NCBI RefSeq assembly: GCF_021404305.1 | Contig: NZ_JABFTX010000002.1 | Coordinates: 558,001 to 622,000, forward strand | Length of the DNA: 64,000 bases | Direction of reading: 5' to 3' | Source of the DNA: Billgrantia ethanolica | GTDB lineage: Bacteria > Pseudomonadota > Gammaproteobacteria > Pseudomonadales > Halomonadaceae | Shown: piece by piece, positions 30,615 through 40,601 of the stretch | Position numbering within the stretch: position 1 is the stretch's first letter | Layout of the letters: each line of letters starts with the position of its first letter | Position numbers and translations under genes: made by a program | The notes under the pieces: model-generated | The model's database searches: none | What the model saw: the letters and a program-made list of their open reading frames with translations, nothing else | What the model was told of the DNA's origin: nothing

Positions 30615-31880
30615 TTACCAGTTGCGGCGCTTGAGACGGGCCAGCTCGTGATCCAGGTCGCTCATCGCCTGCTCGCCGCTGCGGTTACCGGAGAGTACGT
30701 CGTGAGTGGCACTGAAGAAGGCGTTGCTGACGCGGCCATAGGCGTCGCCGGTGGGGGCCGACGGGCGCGCCACGGCGTTGACGAAGGTCTCGTAGAGCTC
30801 GCCGAAGAAGGGCACTGCCTCGAGCACTTCGTCATCCTGATACAGCGACTCCAGCGTAGGGTTGTAGGCCCCCTCGATGGCACGGCGCTTCTGCTCCTCG
30901 TTACCGGCCAGGAAGGCCACCAGCTCGGCGGCGAGCTCGGGGTTCTCGCTGTAGCGCGATACCGCCAGGTTCCAGCCGCCCAGGGTGGCGGCGGTGCTGC
31001 CCTCGCCGCTGTAGGGCAGTTGGGTCACGCCCACCTTGCCACGTACTTCGCTGCCCTCGCTCTGGGCCAGCGCCCAGGCATAGGGCCAGTTGCGCATGAA
31101 CACGGCATTGCCGCCCTGGAACACGCCGCGAGCCTCTTCCTCGGTGTAGTTGAGGACGCCGTTGGGCGAGATGTCGCCGATCCAGGAGGCGGCAAGATCC
31201 AGTGCCGCGGCGGCTTGCGGGTTGTTGATGGTGATCTCGCCGTCCTGGTCGACGATGGTGCCGCCACCGTGGCTTGCCACCCACTCCAGGGCGTTGCAGG
31301 TCAGCCCCTCGTAGGCGCGGCCCTGAAAGACGAAGCCGTGCATGCGGCCGTTGCCTGCCTCACGCTCGGCGTTCTGGATCTCGCGGGCGATCTCGGTCAG
31401 TTCTTCCCAGGTTTCCGGCGCCTCGAAGCCGTACTGCTCGAGCAGATCGGCGCGGTAGTAGAGCACGCCAGCATCGGTGAACCAGGGCATCGCCACCAGG
31501 CGGTCGTCGATGGTGTTGTTCTCGACGATGGCGGAGAAGTGCCCTTCGCCGGCATCGTCGCCCAGCACTTCGCGCAGGTCGAGCAGGTGGTTGGCGAGCA
31601 GGCCCGGCCATACGACATCGATCTGCATGATGTCGATGTCGGTGGAGTTGGCGGAGAGGATCTGCTGATAGAGCGACAGGCGTTCGGTGGAGGAGTTGGG
31701 CGTCGAGACCACGTCGACGCTGTGACCGGTCTTCTCTTCCCAGGCCCGTACGCCCTGCTGGCAGAGCTGCAGTTCGGCGCCCACGGCACCGCATGAGATG
31801 GTCAGATCGGCGGCCTGGGCGTGGCTGAGGCTGGCGGCTCCGGCGACGACGAGGGTGGAGAGCAACGTCTTCTTGTGCAT
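30615..31880 (-). CDS. aglE: Alpha-glucoside ABC transporter substrate-binding protein
   Basis: Periplasmic receptor of the sugar-binding family 1 (421 aa) with a signal peptide cleaved near AQAAD (21-25). The mature sequence shows IMQIDVVWPGLLA, the WEELTEIAREIQ helix and an FQGGNAVFMRNWPYAW sugar-binding region, which is close to the trehalose/maltose and alpha-glucoside receptors (ThuE/AglE). It is the first gene of the operon, and gene order aglE-F-G-A-K matches the rhizobial agl system. A LacI-type palindrome lies at 31926-31941 in the leader. Confidence 0.92.
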   Translation of the reverse strand: MHKKTLLSTLVVAGAASLSHAQAADLTISCGAVGAELQLCQQGVRAWEEKTGHSVDVVSTPNSSTERLSLYQQILSANSTDIDIMQIDVVWPGLLANHLLDLREVLGDDAGEGHFSAIVENNTIDDRLVAMPWFTDAGVLYYRADLLEQYGFEAPETWEELTEIAREIQNAEREAGNGRMHGFVFQGRAYEGLTCNALEWVASHGGGTIVDQDGEITINNPQAAAALDLAASWIGDISPNGVLNYTEEEARGVFQGGNAVFMRNWPYAWALAQSEGSEVRGKVGVTQLPYSGEGSTAATLGGWNLAVSRYSENPELAAELVAFLAGNEEQKRRAIEGAYNPTLESLYQDDEVLEAVPFFGELYETFVNAVARPSAPTGDAYGRVSNAFFSATHDVLSGNRSGEQAMSDLDHELARLKRRNW

Positions 31881-31925
31881 GAAGGTGTCCTTGTCGGCTT
31901 GTTGTTATCGATGGCGGCTGAATGG

Positions 31926-31941
31926 TCTTAAACGATTAAGA
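31926..31941. promoter_or_regulatory. Candidate AglR operator before aglE
   Basis: TCTTAA-ACGA-TTAAGA has perfect six-base arms around a central CG, the usual layout of LacI-family operators. It lies 46 bases upstream of the aglE start in an AT-rich stretch, where it could overlap the promoter. Confidence 0.6.
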
Positions 31942-32048
31942 TCGTTCGGCGCTCAGTTAGCCGTTTCTGCCTGGAGAGTTCAACCTAGACTTTGGGCTAA
32001 GAGCTGGCCTGGCGCTTGCCATTGCTTCCTGAGCATAGCTTCCGCGAC

Positions 32049-32975
32049 TTACAGCGAGAGGAAGAACAGAATCAGCGGCGGTGACAGCAGCGAGAGGATG
32101 AAGCCGCTGACCACGGCGATGGGCACGCAGGCCACGCCGCCGTGCTGCTGGATCACCGGTAGGGTGAAGTCCATGGAGGTAGCACCGCCGTAGCCGATGG
32201 CGAGGGGAGCGTGGCGTTTGATGAACAGCGGAATGAGGATGAAGGCCAGCAGCTCGCGGCTGAGGTCGTTGAAGAAGGCCACCCCGCCGAACACGGGGCC
32301 GAGCTGATCGCCGACCAGTATCGCCGAGAGCGAATACCAGCCGAAACCCGATGCCAGCGCCAGGCCCTCATTCCAGCTAAGCGACAGCAGGGGAGCGGCG
32401 AGCAAGCCGCCGATGAGGGAGCTCACGGCCAGGGTCATGGCGATGGCCAGGCCATGGCGGTTGAGCAGAATCTGGCGCAGCGGCATGCCGGAGTTGCGCA
32501 ACTGGCAGCCGATCAACGCCAGCAGCACATAGAGCACCCATTCGGCCAGCAGCTCGGCATGCCGGAAGATGGCATCGCCGCCCAGCCAGGCAAGTGCCAG
32601 GCCGATCAGCACGCCGCCCGCCACCACCGCCACCAGGGCCAGGGAGCCGGCCAGTGCTGCCAGTTTGGTGGTGGGCGCATCGGCCACCACCGGCGACGGC
32701 CCCATGCGCAGAGCCAGACGACGCGACAGCCACCCCAGCGCCAGCAGGTTGCAGGCGGTGATAACCGTGAACAGCGTCAGTGCCTGTCCGCCCATGCGAG
32801 ACAGCTCGCGGCCCAGCTCATCGAGTCCCGCCAGGCTGATACCCATCAACAGCAGGATGACGTAGACCGAGGCGCTGACGCCGCGATTGATGACGGCCAG
32901 AACGTCGGGGCTTCGCACCGGCACCAGATAGCCCAGCACCAGCGGCAGCAGCACGATCAAAAGCCCCGACAGCAT
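32049..32975 (-). CDS. lysO: LysO-family (YbjE/DUF340) lysine exporter
   Basis: Inner-membrane exporter of 308 residues with about eight hydrophobic helices. The C-terminal DUF340 part contains the family's SGFGWYSLSAILVGDQLGP and FFNDLSREL motifs, with acidic residues thought to bind the substrate, then GGATSMDFTLPVI. The E. coli member exports lysine and the toxic analogue thialysine; it could equally export diaminobutyrate-like compounds, which is speculation. AAGGAA precedes the ATG. It stands alone on the minus strand. Confidence 0.85.
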   Translation of the reverse strand: MLSGLLIVLLPLVLGYLVPVRSPDVLAVINRGVSASVYVILLLMGISLAGLDELGRELSRMGGQALTLFTVITACNLLALGWLSRRLALRMGPSPVVADAPTTKLAALAGSLALVAVVAGGVLIGLALAWLGGDAIFRHAELLAEWVLYVLLALIGCQLRNSGMPLRQILLNRHGLAIAMTLAVSSLIGGLLAAPLLSLSWNEGLALASGFGWYSLSAILVGDQLGPVFGGVAFFNDLSRELLAFILIPLFIKRHAPLAIGYGGATSMDFTLPVIQQHGGVACVPIAVVSGFILSLLSPPLILFFLSL

Positions 32976-33059
32976 GACGATTTCCTTCAGCCTGGCCGCT
33001 CACAGCGGCGAAAACCGCCAACTCTACCAGGCTTTTGCGCCCGGCGCCGGGTCGCGTGC

Positions 33060-33743
33060 TCAGTCGGTCCTGAGTGAGGTCAGGGTGAGCCGGCTGCGGC
33101 GCTCGCCGTCGCGCTGGTAGTCCACCGCCAGCAGCAGGCCGGGATACTCGGGGTGGAAGTGGAACACCATTCTGCGCTCTGGCGTGTCCGGCTCGCTGAC
33201 CTCAACCTTGAGCGCCTGAAACTCGCCGGCGGGCAGCTTCAGCTCGTCGGTGCCCAGCAGGCGGTAATCGAGGGACTCCTCGCGTCCGCGGTGATTCTGA
33301 TAGACCAGGCGGCAGGTCTCGTTTTCGCAGCCGCCGTTCAGGGCGCGCCGCGAGAGTTCGATCAGAGCGGCCTGGCGATCCGGCAGCTCGGCCAGTTCGC
33401 TGCTGCCCAGGCGATAGTTGCCGCCCACGCCGAACAGCGAGTAGCCGCTGGCGTAGTTCACCGAATGTACGCCCTCGGGCGTGACGATGAAACGGCTGCG
33501 CTCGTTGCCTCGGGCCACGGCGATGGCGGCCTGCATGCGGCTCTGCCAATGGCCGCTCTCCTGGGTCAGATGGTGTTCGATGGTGGCGTTGGGCCAGCCT
33601 CTCACTTCCAGGCGGTAACTGGCGCTGAACGGCTGCAGTTGCGCGTCGTGCTGGGCCGCGGCCGCCACGGCCTTGGCCGGAAGCCAGGCCAGCAGCAGTA
33701 AGGAGAGAGTCAGACGAGCCAGGGCTCGTGAGGGTCGATTCAT
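33060..33743 (-). CDS. Exported DUF3108 protein
   Basis: A 227-residue protein with a signal peptide (hydrophobic core about 11-22, cleavage near AVAAA) and a mature beta-rich domain matching DUF3108: YRLEVRGWPNATIEHHL near the start and the later DELKLPAGEFQALKVEV strand. Family members are periplasmic or outer-membrane associated proteins of unknown function, often found with lipoprotein or carbohydrate genes. The start is set at the ATG at 33743, which gives a normal signal peptide; a GTG at 33788 also keeps the frame open. No clear operon partner. Confidence 0.78.
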   Translation of the reverse strand: MNRPSRALARLTLSLLLLAWLPAKAVAAAAQHDAQLQPFSASYRLEVRGWPNATIEHHLTQESGHWQSRMQAAIAVARGNERSRFIVTPEGVHSVNYASGYSLFGVGGNYRLGSSELAELPDRQAALIELSRRALNGGCENETCRLVYQNHRGREESLDYRLLGTDELKLPAGEFQALKVEVSEPDTPERRMVFHFHPEYPGLLLAVDYQRDGERRSRLTLTSLRTD

Positions 33744-33842
33744 GGCAGGACCGCTTGGCTGTTGGGCGACAGTAGCTGTGAACCTCACCAGCCCGTCGGG
33801 TTCCGTGATGCACGGTTATTCCACGATCCTTCCATGGCTTGC

Positions 33843-35198
33843 CTAGCGGGACGCTGCCAGACTCTGCAGCCCAAGGCTCAGTACGACCGGATACTCCGTC
33901 TCGTCGCTCGCACGACGTTCAAGGCGTCGCAGCGGCGCGGGCAGGCAAGAGAGCATACCCTCGACGCGCTGTCGTGCCTGTTCGGCAGCGCGTAGATAGT
34001 CAGGGTCGACGCTGCCGTTCCGAACCAGAGGTACCAGCAGCGGCTCGGCGTCATCGATGACCTCGTCGCGCCTGGCGATCACGTCGCCAGTGAAGGTGCC
34101 CTCTGAGTTTTGTCGCCGGAACAACTGTTTGCGCCCGGGCAGGTTGACCTTGCCGGAGGAGTGCTTGACCCGCGGTATGCCGGCGTACTCCGTCAGCTTG
34201 TAAGACAGATCGATCACCGGTGCATCGGCAGAGACGCCCATGGCGGTGCCGACACCGAAGGCATCGATCGGCGCGTCGGCATCGAGCAGAGTGGCGATCT
34301 CGTATTCGTCCAGGCCGCTGCTGGCGATGATGCGAACCTGCTCGAGGCCGGCTGCGTCGAGCAGCGTGCGGGAGCGTCGGGCGAGTTCGCCGAGATCGCC
34401 GGAGTCGAGGCGGATGGCCTCGATGCGAAGATCCGGCTCCTCCTGAAGCAGTTCGATGACCTGACGCACACCTTCGAGGGTGTCGTGGGTATCCACCAGC
34501 AGCGTGGTGCCGGGAAAGTGGCGGGCGAAGGCACGAAACGCGTCAGTTTCGCTGTCGTGAGCGAGGATATAGCTGTGTGCCATGGTGCCGCTCAGTGGCA
34601 GGTCATGCCGCAGGCCGCCAAGCACGTTGCTGGTCCCGGACAGACCCGCCGTGCGGTAGGCGCGTACGCCACGCACGGCGGCATCGACACCGTGCATGCG
34701 GCGCAAGCCAAAGTCGATCACCGGGCGGCCACGGGCTGCCAGCACGATGCGCACGGCCTTGGAGGCCAGTACCGTCTCGAGCTGCACCAGATTCATGAGT
34801 AGACTCTCGATCAACTGCGCTTCCGCAATAGGGGCGTCCACCTCCAGCAGCGGTTCGTTGGGGAAAACCGGCGTGCCCTCCGGCAGGGTCCAGATATCGC
34901 CGCTGAAGCGCCATTCGCCGAGCCAGGCAAGAAAGTCCCGGTGGAAACGGCCGGTCGCCGAGAGTCGCTCCAGCATGGCCGGAGTGAACCGCAGGCGGCT
35001 GATCGTTGCTGCGGCGTGCTGTTGACCACAGGCAAGCATGAAACGGCGCGTGGGAGGCATCTTGCGAAAGAACAGACTGAAGGTGGCCCTCTCCCTCATC
35101 GATTCCTTCCAGTAGGCCTCGAGCATGGTCAACTGGTACAGGTCGGTCAGCAGTGCCAGCTCGTGGTCTGCGATCTGTACCGGACAAGTCTCGCTCAT
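33843..35198 (-). CDS. pncB: Nicotinate phosphoribosyltransferase
   Basis: Cytoplasmic enzyme of NAD salvage that joins nicotinate and PRPP, usually with ATP hydrolysis. The 451 residues include the N-terminal LLTDLYQLTMLEAYW, DFGLRRMHG in the active site, SGTSNVLGG, and the phosphate-binding IRLDSGDLGELARR and GVGTAMGVS regions. Its start overlaps the stop of the nicotinamidase gene by four bases, so the two consecutive steps nicotinamide to nicotinate to nicotinate mononucleotide are translationally coupled. Confidence 0.94.
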   Translation of the reverse strand: MSETCPVQIADHELALLTDLYQLTMLEAYWKESMRERATFSLFFRKMPPTRRFMLACGQQHAAATISRLRFTPAMLERLSATGRFHRDFLAWLGEWRFSGDIWTLPEGTPVFPNEPLLEVDAPIAEAQLIESLLMNLVQLETVLASKAVRIVLAARGRPVIDFGLRRMHGVDAAVRGVRAYRTAGLSGTSNVLGGLRHDLPLSGTMAHSYILAHDSETDAFRAFARHFPGTTLLVDTHDTLEGVRQVIELLQEEPDLRIEAIRLDSGDLGELARRSRTLLDAAGLEQVRIIASSGLDEYEIATLLDADAPIDAFGVGTAMGVSADAPVIDLSYKLTEYAGIPRVKHSSGKVNLPGRKQLFRRQNSEGTFTGDVIARRDEVIDDAEPLLVPLVRNGSVDPDYLRAAEQARQRVEGMLSCLPAPLRRLERRASDETEYPVVLSLGLQSLAASR

Positions 35199-35758
35199 CG
35201 ATGCACCTCGACGCCGGCTGCCTCGAACTCGCGCTGGCAGTTGCCGCGTGCATCCGGTGCGACGGGGGCAGTGAGGGCATCGAGTACTACCACGGAAAAA
35301 CCCTCACGACGTGCGTCCAGCGCGGTGGCCCTAACGCAGACGTCCATCGCCAGCCCGCACACGGCGACGCGTGCGATGCCGCGCTCGCGCAGGTAGCCGG
35401 CCAGGCCGGTGCCCTCGAAGGCGGAGTAGGCGTCAGTGTCGAAGGCAGTGGCCTTGCTCAGCCGAATGACGTCGTCGGCTAGGGTCAACTGGGAGTGGAA
35501 GCCAGCCCCCGGTGTGTCCTGCACGCAGTGTACCGGCCAATGGCCACCGCGATGCACGAAGCTCATATGGTCGATGGGATGCCAGTCGCGCGAGGCCAGT
35601 ACCAAGGCGCCGGCACGCCTGGCGGCGTCGATCTCGGCATTGATGCCTGGTACCAGCGCGCTGCCTCCCTTCACGGCAAGAGCTCCGCCCTCGCAGAAGT
35701 CGTTCTGCATGTCCACGATCAGCAGCGCGGTATCGGGTCGGTAATCCAACTGGGCCAT
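35195..35758 (-). CDS. pncA: Nicotinamidase
   Basis: Cytoplasmic hydrolase of 187 residues that deaminates nicotinamide to nicotinate. The catalytic triad is clear: D16 (IVDMQNDF), K102 (SKATAFDTDAYSAF) and C141 (GLAMDVCVRATALDA). Metal ligands D58 and H60 (SRDWHP) and the HWPVHCV segment also fit PncA. A short spacer on the other side leads to the divergent chemoreceptor gene. It forms a two-gene NAD-salvage operon with pncB. Confidence 0.94.
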   Translation of the reverse strand: MAQLDYRPDTALLIVDMQNDFCEGGALAVKGGSALVPGINAEIDAARRAGALVLASRDWHPIDHMSFVHRGGHWPVHCVQDTPGAGFHSQLTLADDVIRLSKATAFDTDAYSAFEGTGLAGYLRERGIARVAVCGLAMDVCVRATALDARREGFSVVVLDALTAPVAPDARGNCQREFEAAGVEVHR

Positions 35759-36083
35759 GAGCTACCTCCAGCGATATCGGCAAATGGTAACTGACAGAGT
35801 ATGTCTTGAACGCGCTTCGTTGTAGGAGGACCAAGCAGATTCCCCTGTCCTGGGCAAACGGTGTCGATCGGCGTGGTGTCGATTCGGCGATAAGAATGAC
35901 GTCGATCAAACCCGACGCCGGTTGCGAGGTGTCGAGCTCAAGATTCCCGCCGTGAGGCCGAAGAAGACTTCGCGCACCGACAGGCAGCGCCACGATGGCC
36001 GACGGATATCACAACTACAACGGCACGCTACGCCAGCCACGTCCCGACTCCCGATATCATCGAGCTTGGCAGGGTTCCAACAC
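35759..36083. other. Divergent spacer between pncA and the chemoreceptor gene
   Basis: The 325 bases hold no credible gene; the open frame that runs into the chemoreceptor from 35922 has no ribosome site and lies upstream of its natural N-terminus. GTGTCGAT occurs at 35861 and 35876. A GGCGATAA sequence (35886-35893) resembles a flagellar sigma-28 -10 box, but no matching -35 was found. Confidence 0.5.
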
Positions 36084-38084
36084 ATGAAAAACTTCCTTCA
36101 CCGCATTCCAGTGTCACGCAAGTTCATGCTTGTGCTGGCACTGCCCCTTTGCATCATCGTCTGGCTGGCCGCGAGTGGCATCATGGACAGACAACAAGTT
36201 GCCAACAACATGCAGCAGGTCGACCGCTTCACCGGTCTGTCGGTGCAGCTCGGTGGTCTGATACACGAGCTGCAGGTGGAGCGCGGCCTGTCGGTCGGCT
36301 TCATCGGTAGCAGTGGCGAGGTCTTCGGCACGCGGCTGGCCGCTCAGCGCAGCCGGGTCGACGAGCGACTGGCCGACTATCGCAGCGCCTGGGCCGGCAT
36401 CGATGTGGGTGGCGACGTCGGTATTACCCAGCGACAGCAGGAGATCGATGCGCTGCTGGCTGAGGTGGCCGATAAGCGCCGCCAGGTAGATGCCCTCGAG
36501 ATTGGCGGGCTCGATGCCCTTGATTACTACACCGACATCAACGCATACCTGACCGAGATCGTGGGGCGGCTGAGTTCGCTGAGCAATGCTGGCGAGCTCT
36601 CCCGTGGCTTGGGTGCCTATTACTCCCTGCTCGAGCTCAAGGAGACGGCGGGTATAGAGCGGGCGCTGTTGGCCAGCGCTTTCGCCGCCAACCGCATGTC
36701 ACAGGATGTCTATTTCCGCTTTCTCCGCCTGCTCGGCGAAGAGGAAGCGTTCGAGGAGAGCTTCCTCATCCAGGCCGACGCCGAGATGTGGGCTCGGTAT
36801 CGTGCCGCCACCACCGAACACGAGGCCAATGGCGAGCTGACCATGATGCGCCAGATCGCCATGCGTCAGGGTATCGACGGCGGCTATGGCATTCGCGCGG
36901 AGCGCTGGTTTGACGCCCAGACCGGCAAGCTGGAGCGGCTGCGCGCAGTGGAGCTGGCGTTGGCCGAGGACGTACAGCTGCGGGCCCATGCCCTGGCCGG
37001 GGATGCCCGCTTCGGACTATGGGCGTTCGCCGGTCTGGCCCTGGCGGCCATTCTGGTCTCCGTCGTGCTTTCCATCCTGCTGGTGCGCAGCATGGTCGTG
37101 CCCCTGCGTCAGGCGCTTGCCCTGATCGAGTCGCGCGGTGGCGATCTGACTCAGCGCCTGGCAGTACCCGGCAGCGACGAGCTGTCGCGGCTCTATGCTG
37201 CCTTCAATCACTCCACGGACAGCATGGAAGCGCTGGTGGCTTCGATTCAGCAGGGGGCCCGCGGCGTAGGCTCGGCCAGCGGCGAGATCGCCCAGGGCAA
37301 CGAGGATCTGGCCAGTCGTACCGAGGAGCAGTCCGCCTCGCTGGTGGAAACCGCCACCAGCATGGAGCAGATGACCTCCACCGTGCGTCAGTCCGCCGAC
37401 AACGCGCGCCAGGCCAGCAGCATGACGGAGCAGGCGGTGACCCAGGCCGAGCAGGCCAGCCGGGTGGCCGAGGAGGCGCGCCAGGCCATGCAGCAGATCT
37501 TCGAGGCCAACCGCCAGGTCACCGCCATCGTCGAGGCCATCGACGGTATTGCCTTTCAGACCAACCTGTTGGCGCTCAATGCTTCGGTGGAGGCTGCCCG
37601 TGCCGGTGAGCACGGTCGCGGCTTCGCCGTGGTCGCAGGTGAGGTACGCAAGCTGGCCAGCCGCAGTGCCGAGGAGGCCGAACGCATTCGTCAGCTGATC
37701 GGCAACACCACCCTGCGGGTGGAGGCCGGTAATGCCCTGGTGGGGCGCACCTCCGAAGCACTGACCGCCATTTCCGGGGACGTACGCCGGGTCTCCGACC
37801 TGGTGATGGAGATCTCCTCGGCCAGCGGCGAGCAGTCGGCGGGTATCGAGCAGATCAACCAGGCCGTGGCTCAGCTCGAGGCTACCACCCAGCAGAACGC
37901 GGCGCTGGTCGAGCAGGTCGCCACCGCGAGCCGTTCGCTGGACGACCAGGCCGGAGAGATGGCCAGGCTGATCTCCCGCTTCCGCGTCAGCGATGGCCTG
38001 GGGCAGCCCACGTCGGTGATGGAGGTTTCGGATGTGGCGCGGCTCGAGTATCGCGGCATGGAGCGCTTGCCCCAGCCGGCTTGA
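36084..38084 (+). CDS. Methyl-accepting chemotaxis protein with NIT sensor domain
   Basis: Membrane chemoreceptor of 666 residues. After a first helix (about 13-35) comes a periplasmic domain of about 270 residues whose [18 protein letters not shown] start is typical of the NIT domain, associated with nitrate/nitrite sensing. A second helix (about 312-335) leads to HAMP and the signalling coiled coil, whose tip is [35 protein letters not shown] with CheW/CheA contacts. Methylation-helix glutamates are present, but the C-terminus lacks an NWETF-type CheR/CheB tether. The start at 36084 has a weak CAGGG site. The gene is isolated and followed by a terminator. Confidence 0.92.
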   Translation: MKNFLHRIPVSRKFMLVLALPLCIIVWLAASGIMDRQQVANNMQQVDRFTGLSVQLGGLIHELQVERGLSVGFIGSSGEVFGTRLAAQRSRVDERLADYRSAWAGIDVGGDVGITQRQQEIDALLAEVADKRRQVDALEIGGLDALDYYTDINAYLTEIVGRLSSLSNAGELSRGLGAYYSLLELKETAGIERALLASAFAANRMSQDVYFRFLRLLGEEEAFEESFLIQADAEMWARYRAATTEHEANGELTMMRQIAMRQGIDGGYGIRAERWFDAQTGKLERLRAVELALAEDVQLRAHALAGDARFGLWAFAGLALAAILVSVVLSILLVRSMVVPLRQALALIESRGGDLTQRLAVPGSDELSRLYAAFNHSTDSMEALVASIQQGARGVGSASGEIAQGNEDLASRTEEQSASLVETATSMEQMTSTVRQSADNARQASSMTEQAVTQAEQASRVAEEARQAMQQIFEANRQVTAIVEAIDGIAFQTNLLALNASVEAARAGEHGRGFAVVAGEVRKLASRSAEEAERIRQLIGNTTLRVEAGNALVGRTSEALTAISGDVRRVSDLVMEISSASGEQSAGIEQINQAVAQLEATTQQNAALVEQVATASRSLDDQAGEMARLISRFRVSDGLGQPTSVMEVSDVARLEYRGMERLPQPA

Positions 38085-38104
38085 ACCGGCAGCGACGATA
38101 GCAG

Positions 38105-38132
38105 CGGCGGGCCAAGGGCCCGCCGTTTCAGT
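38105..38132 (+). terminator. Terminator after the chemoreceptor gene
   Basis: Perfect 9-bp stem CGGCGGGCC / GGCCCGCCG with an AAG loop, followed by TTTCAGTT, 20 bases past the stop codon. Confidence 0.7.
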
Positions 38133-38159
38133 TACTGCTGACGCAGGCCGGCGTCGATA

Positions 38160-39095
38160 TCAATAACCCGCTTCGGGGTCGATGGACTCGACCTCCTCGC
38201 CGGCCTCGAAGGCGCGGATCGCTTCGGCCACCTGATCGACGGCCTCGTCCAGCGGGGTCGGCCCGGCCATGTGCGGCGTCACCCAGATGCGCGGATGCCA
38301 CCACAGCGGGCTCGATTCGGGCAGCGGCTCCTCGGGGAAGGCGTCGAGGATGGCGCCACGCAGCCGGCCTTCCCGTTCGCCTTCACCCAGCGCTGCGAGC
38401 AGCGCCGCCTCGTCGATCAGGCTGCCGCGGCCAGGGTTGATCAGGCTGGCGCCTTCGGGCAGGGCGGCGAGTGCCGCAGCATTGATGATGTGGCGGGTCG
38501 AGTTGGTGCCGGGCAGCAGCAGCACCAGGGTGCGAACCTGGCCGAGCAGCTCGACCAGGCCCTCGTCGCCGTGGTGGCAGGTGATGCCCTCGAGCGATTT
38601 GGGCGAGCGACTCCAGCCGTGCACGGGAAAACCGTCGGCGGCGATCATGGCGGCCACCCTGGCGCCGATGGCACCGAGGCCGAGCACGCCCACCGGCCAG
38701 TCGCGCTTGTCGGCAACGGCATGCTCTTGCCACTTCCTTTGCGCCTGCTGGCGGCGGTAGCGGTCGAAGTCGCGCTGAAAGTGCAGCACCCCGTAGCGCA
38801 CGTAATCGCCGATCAGCTCGGCCATGCCGGCATCGCGCAGCTTGACGATGGGTACCCCTGCGGGCAGCGCCGGATTGTTGAGCAGGGCATCCACGCCCGC
38901 TCCCAGGTTGACGATGCCGCGGGCGCGAGTCTGTTCGGCGAGCAGTGCCTCGGGGGGCTTCCACACCGCCAGGTAGTCGGCATCGCGGCGCTTGTCGGCA
39001 GGGTCGTCGGCGGTGACGATCTCGGCACCGGGCAGGCGCTCGGCCAGCGCATCGCGCCAGGCCTCGATGTCGTCGATGTGAAGCAATATGCGCAT
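38160..39095 (-). CDS. ghrA: Glyoxylate/hydroxypyruvate reductase A
   Basis: Cytoplasmic D-2-hydroxyacid dehydrogenase of 311 residues that reduces glyoxylate and hydroxypyruvate with NADPH. The nucleotide fold is marked by GVLGLGAIGARVA, with WSRS after the second strand as in NADPH-preferring members; the catalytic set includes the arginine in NPGRGSLIDE-type sequence context and the histidine in VTPHMAGPT. AAAGGAG precedes the ATG. It lies 30 bases after the enuR-type regulator in the same direction, so the two may be cotranscribed, although no link to ectoine metabolism is established. Confidence 0.9.
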   Translation of the reverse strand: MRILLHIDDIEAWRDALAERLPGAEIVTADDPADKRRDADYLAVWKPPEALLAEQTRARGIVNLGAGVDALLNNPALPAGVPIVKLRDAGMAELIGDYVRYGVLHFQRDFDRYRRQQAQRKWQEHAVADKRDWPVGVLGLGAIGARVAAMIAADGFPVHGWSRSPKSLEGITCHHGDEGLVELLGQVRTLVLLLPGTNSTRHIINAAALAALPEGASLINPGRGSLIDEAALLAALGEGEREGRLRGAILDAFPEEPLPESSPLWWHPRIWVTPHMAGPTPLDEAVDQVAEAIRAFEAGEEVESIDPEAGY

Positions 39096-39125
39096 GACGG
39101 CTCCTTTCTCGGTAGACGATGGCTC

Positions 39126-40532
39126 TCAATAGACGATCTGCATCATGGGCGGGGGGGCTTCGTCGAGCAGCACGGCCAGACGCTTGAGTCCCTCTTCCAC
39201 GCGGGCAATGTCCTGCTCGGCGCCCAGGCTCACCCGGATGCGCCTGGGCGGCGGGGTCTGTTCCACCATGAACGGCACCGCCGTGGTGATGGCCAGCCCC
39301 TCCTGTTCCGCCTGCTGCTGCAGCTCCTCGGCGCGCCAGGCGTCGGGCAGGGAAATCCACACGTGCAGGCTGGTGGGGCGCGACTCCAGCGCATGATGAC
39401 CGAGCAGGCGCTGGGCAAGCTGCTGGCGCTCGCCCAGCAGGCTGCGCTGTTCGCCGGCCAGGGCCTCGACGGTGCCGTCGGCCAGCCAGCGGTCGGCGAT
39501 CTCGAAGATCAGCGGCGTTGCCATCCAGGTGGTCGCACGCATGCGCGGCAGCACATGGTGCAGCTGGCCTCGCGGTACGGTGAGGTAGCCGGCACGCAGC
39601 CCCGGTACGGTGACCTTGGTCAGGCTGGTGACATGAAAGCTCAGCTGCGGGATACGCGATGCAACGGGGGTGAATCCCGGGGCTTCCAGCAGCGCATGCA
39701 CGTCGTCTTCGATCAGCCATACCCGGTGCCGCGCCAGCACCTCGGCCACGGCGTCGCGGCGCGCCTCGCTCATGGTCGCTCCGGTGGGATTGAGCTGGGT
39801 CGGGGTCAGGTAGAGCGCGCGCGGCTTGAAGCGCTGGCAGGCCAGTTCCAGCGCTTCCGGCACGATGCCCTCGGCGTCGATGGCGATGCCGCGCAGTTGG
39901 AACCCCAGCGTGCGCGAGAGGGCGATCAGGCCGTGATCGGTGAGCGCCTCGGTCAGCACCAGGTCGCCGTGCTGCACCACGCTGGAAATCGCCAGCATCA
40001 GGCCGTGGGCGGCGCCGTTGCAGAGAATGCGGTCGTCCATCTCGCCGGGTACGTGCAGGCGTGACTGCAGCCAGGCGCTGGCGCGCTCGCGCTGGTGAGC
40101 GAGGCCGGCGATGGGGCGGCAGGCGCCGATCACGTCGGGGCTGGCCAGTTCGGCCAGCTCGGACAGGGTGTGGCGAAAACGTAGATGATGGCTCGGTGGA
40201 CATACCGGGTGGGCGATCGACAGATCGATCAGCGGGTTCTCCTGGCGTGCTTCGTGGCCACGCAGATAGGCCGATTCCTTGGCGTCGTCCAGCGCATTGA
40301 TCCAGGTGCCGCTGCCCACCCGGGCCTGCACCAGACCCATTCGCTCGGCCTGGGCATAGGCTCGTGACACGGTCTGGACGCTGACCCCCAGGTTCTCGGC
40401 CAGTTGGCGATGGGGCGGCAACCGGGTGCCGGGCACGAGTTCACCCTGGCGCACCGCTTCCGAGAGAGCACGAGCGATGGCCAAATACTTGGGGCCCGTA
40501 TCCGTCAGGTACGGGGTTAGATCAATCGTCAT
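39126..40532 (-). CDS. enuR: MocR/GntR-type regulator of ectoine catabolism (EnuR-like)
   Basis: Fusion of an N-terminal GntR winged helix (residues about 12-80, with RLPPHRQLAENLGVSVQTVSRAYA) and a fold-type I aminotransferase-like domain. The PLP lysine is K306 in SLTKVTVPG, near the K302 position known for EnuR. In EnuR the PLP forms an aldimine with diaminobutyrate or its acetyl form, switching off repression of ectoine genes. The gene is divergent from doeA with a 213-base spacer carrying a perfect inverted repeat, which supports the role. The start is taken at 40532 (468 aa), though its ribosome site is weak. Confidence 0.88.
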   Translation of the reverse strand: MTIDLTPYLTDTGPKYLAIARALSEAVRQGELVPGTRLPPHRQLAENLGVSVQTVSRAYAQAERMGLVQARVGSGTWINALDDAKESAYLRGHEARQENPLIDLSIAHPVCPPSHHLRFRHTLSELAELASPDVIGACRPIAGLAHQRERASAWLQSRLHVPGEMDDRILCNGAAHGLMLAISSVVQHGDLVLTEALTDHGLIALSRTLGFQLRGIAIDAEGIVPEALELACQRFKPRALYLTPTQLNPTGATMSEARRDAVAEVLARHRVWLIEDDVHALLEAPGFTPVASRIPQLSFHVTSLTKVTVPGLRAGYLTVPRGQLHHVLPRMRATTWMATPLIFEIADRWLADGTVEALAGEQRSLLGERQQLAQRLLGHHALESRPTSLHVWISLPDAWRAEELQQQAEQEGLAITTAVPFMVEQTPPPRRIRVSLGAEQDIARVEEGLKRLAVLLDEAPPPMMQIVY

Positions 40533-40601
40533 GATGCAATAAAGCCTTTGACCGCCAGCCAAGGGGGGATGCTACTATCAGCTTAGCGGCATTGAACTGG
40601 G

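Noticed and set aside
35886..35893. Flagellar sigma-28 promoter before the chemoreceptor
   Set aside because: GGCGATAA resembles the -10 box, but no TAAA-type -35 element is found at the required distance.
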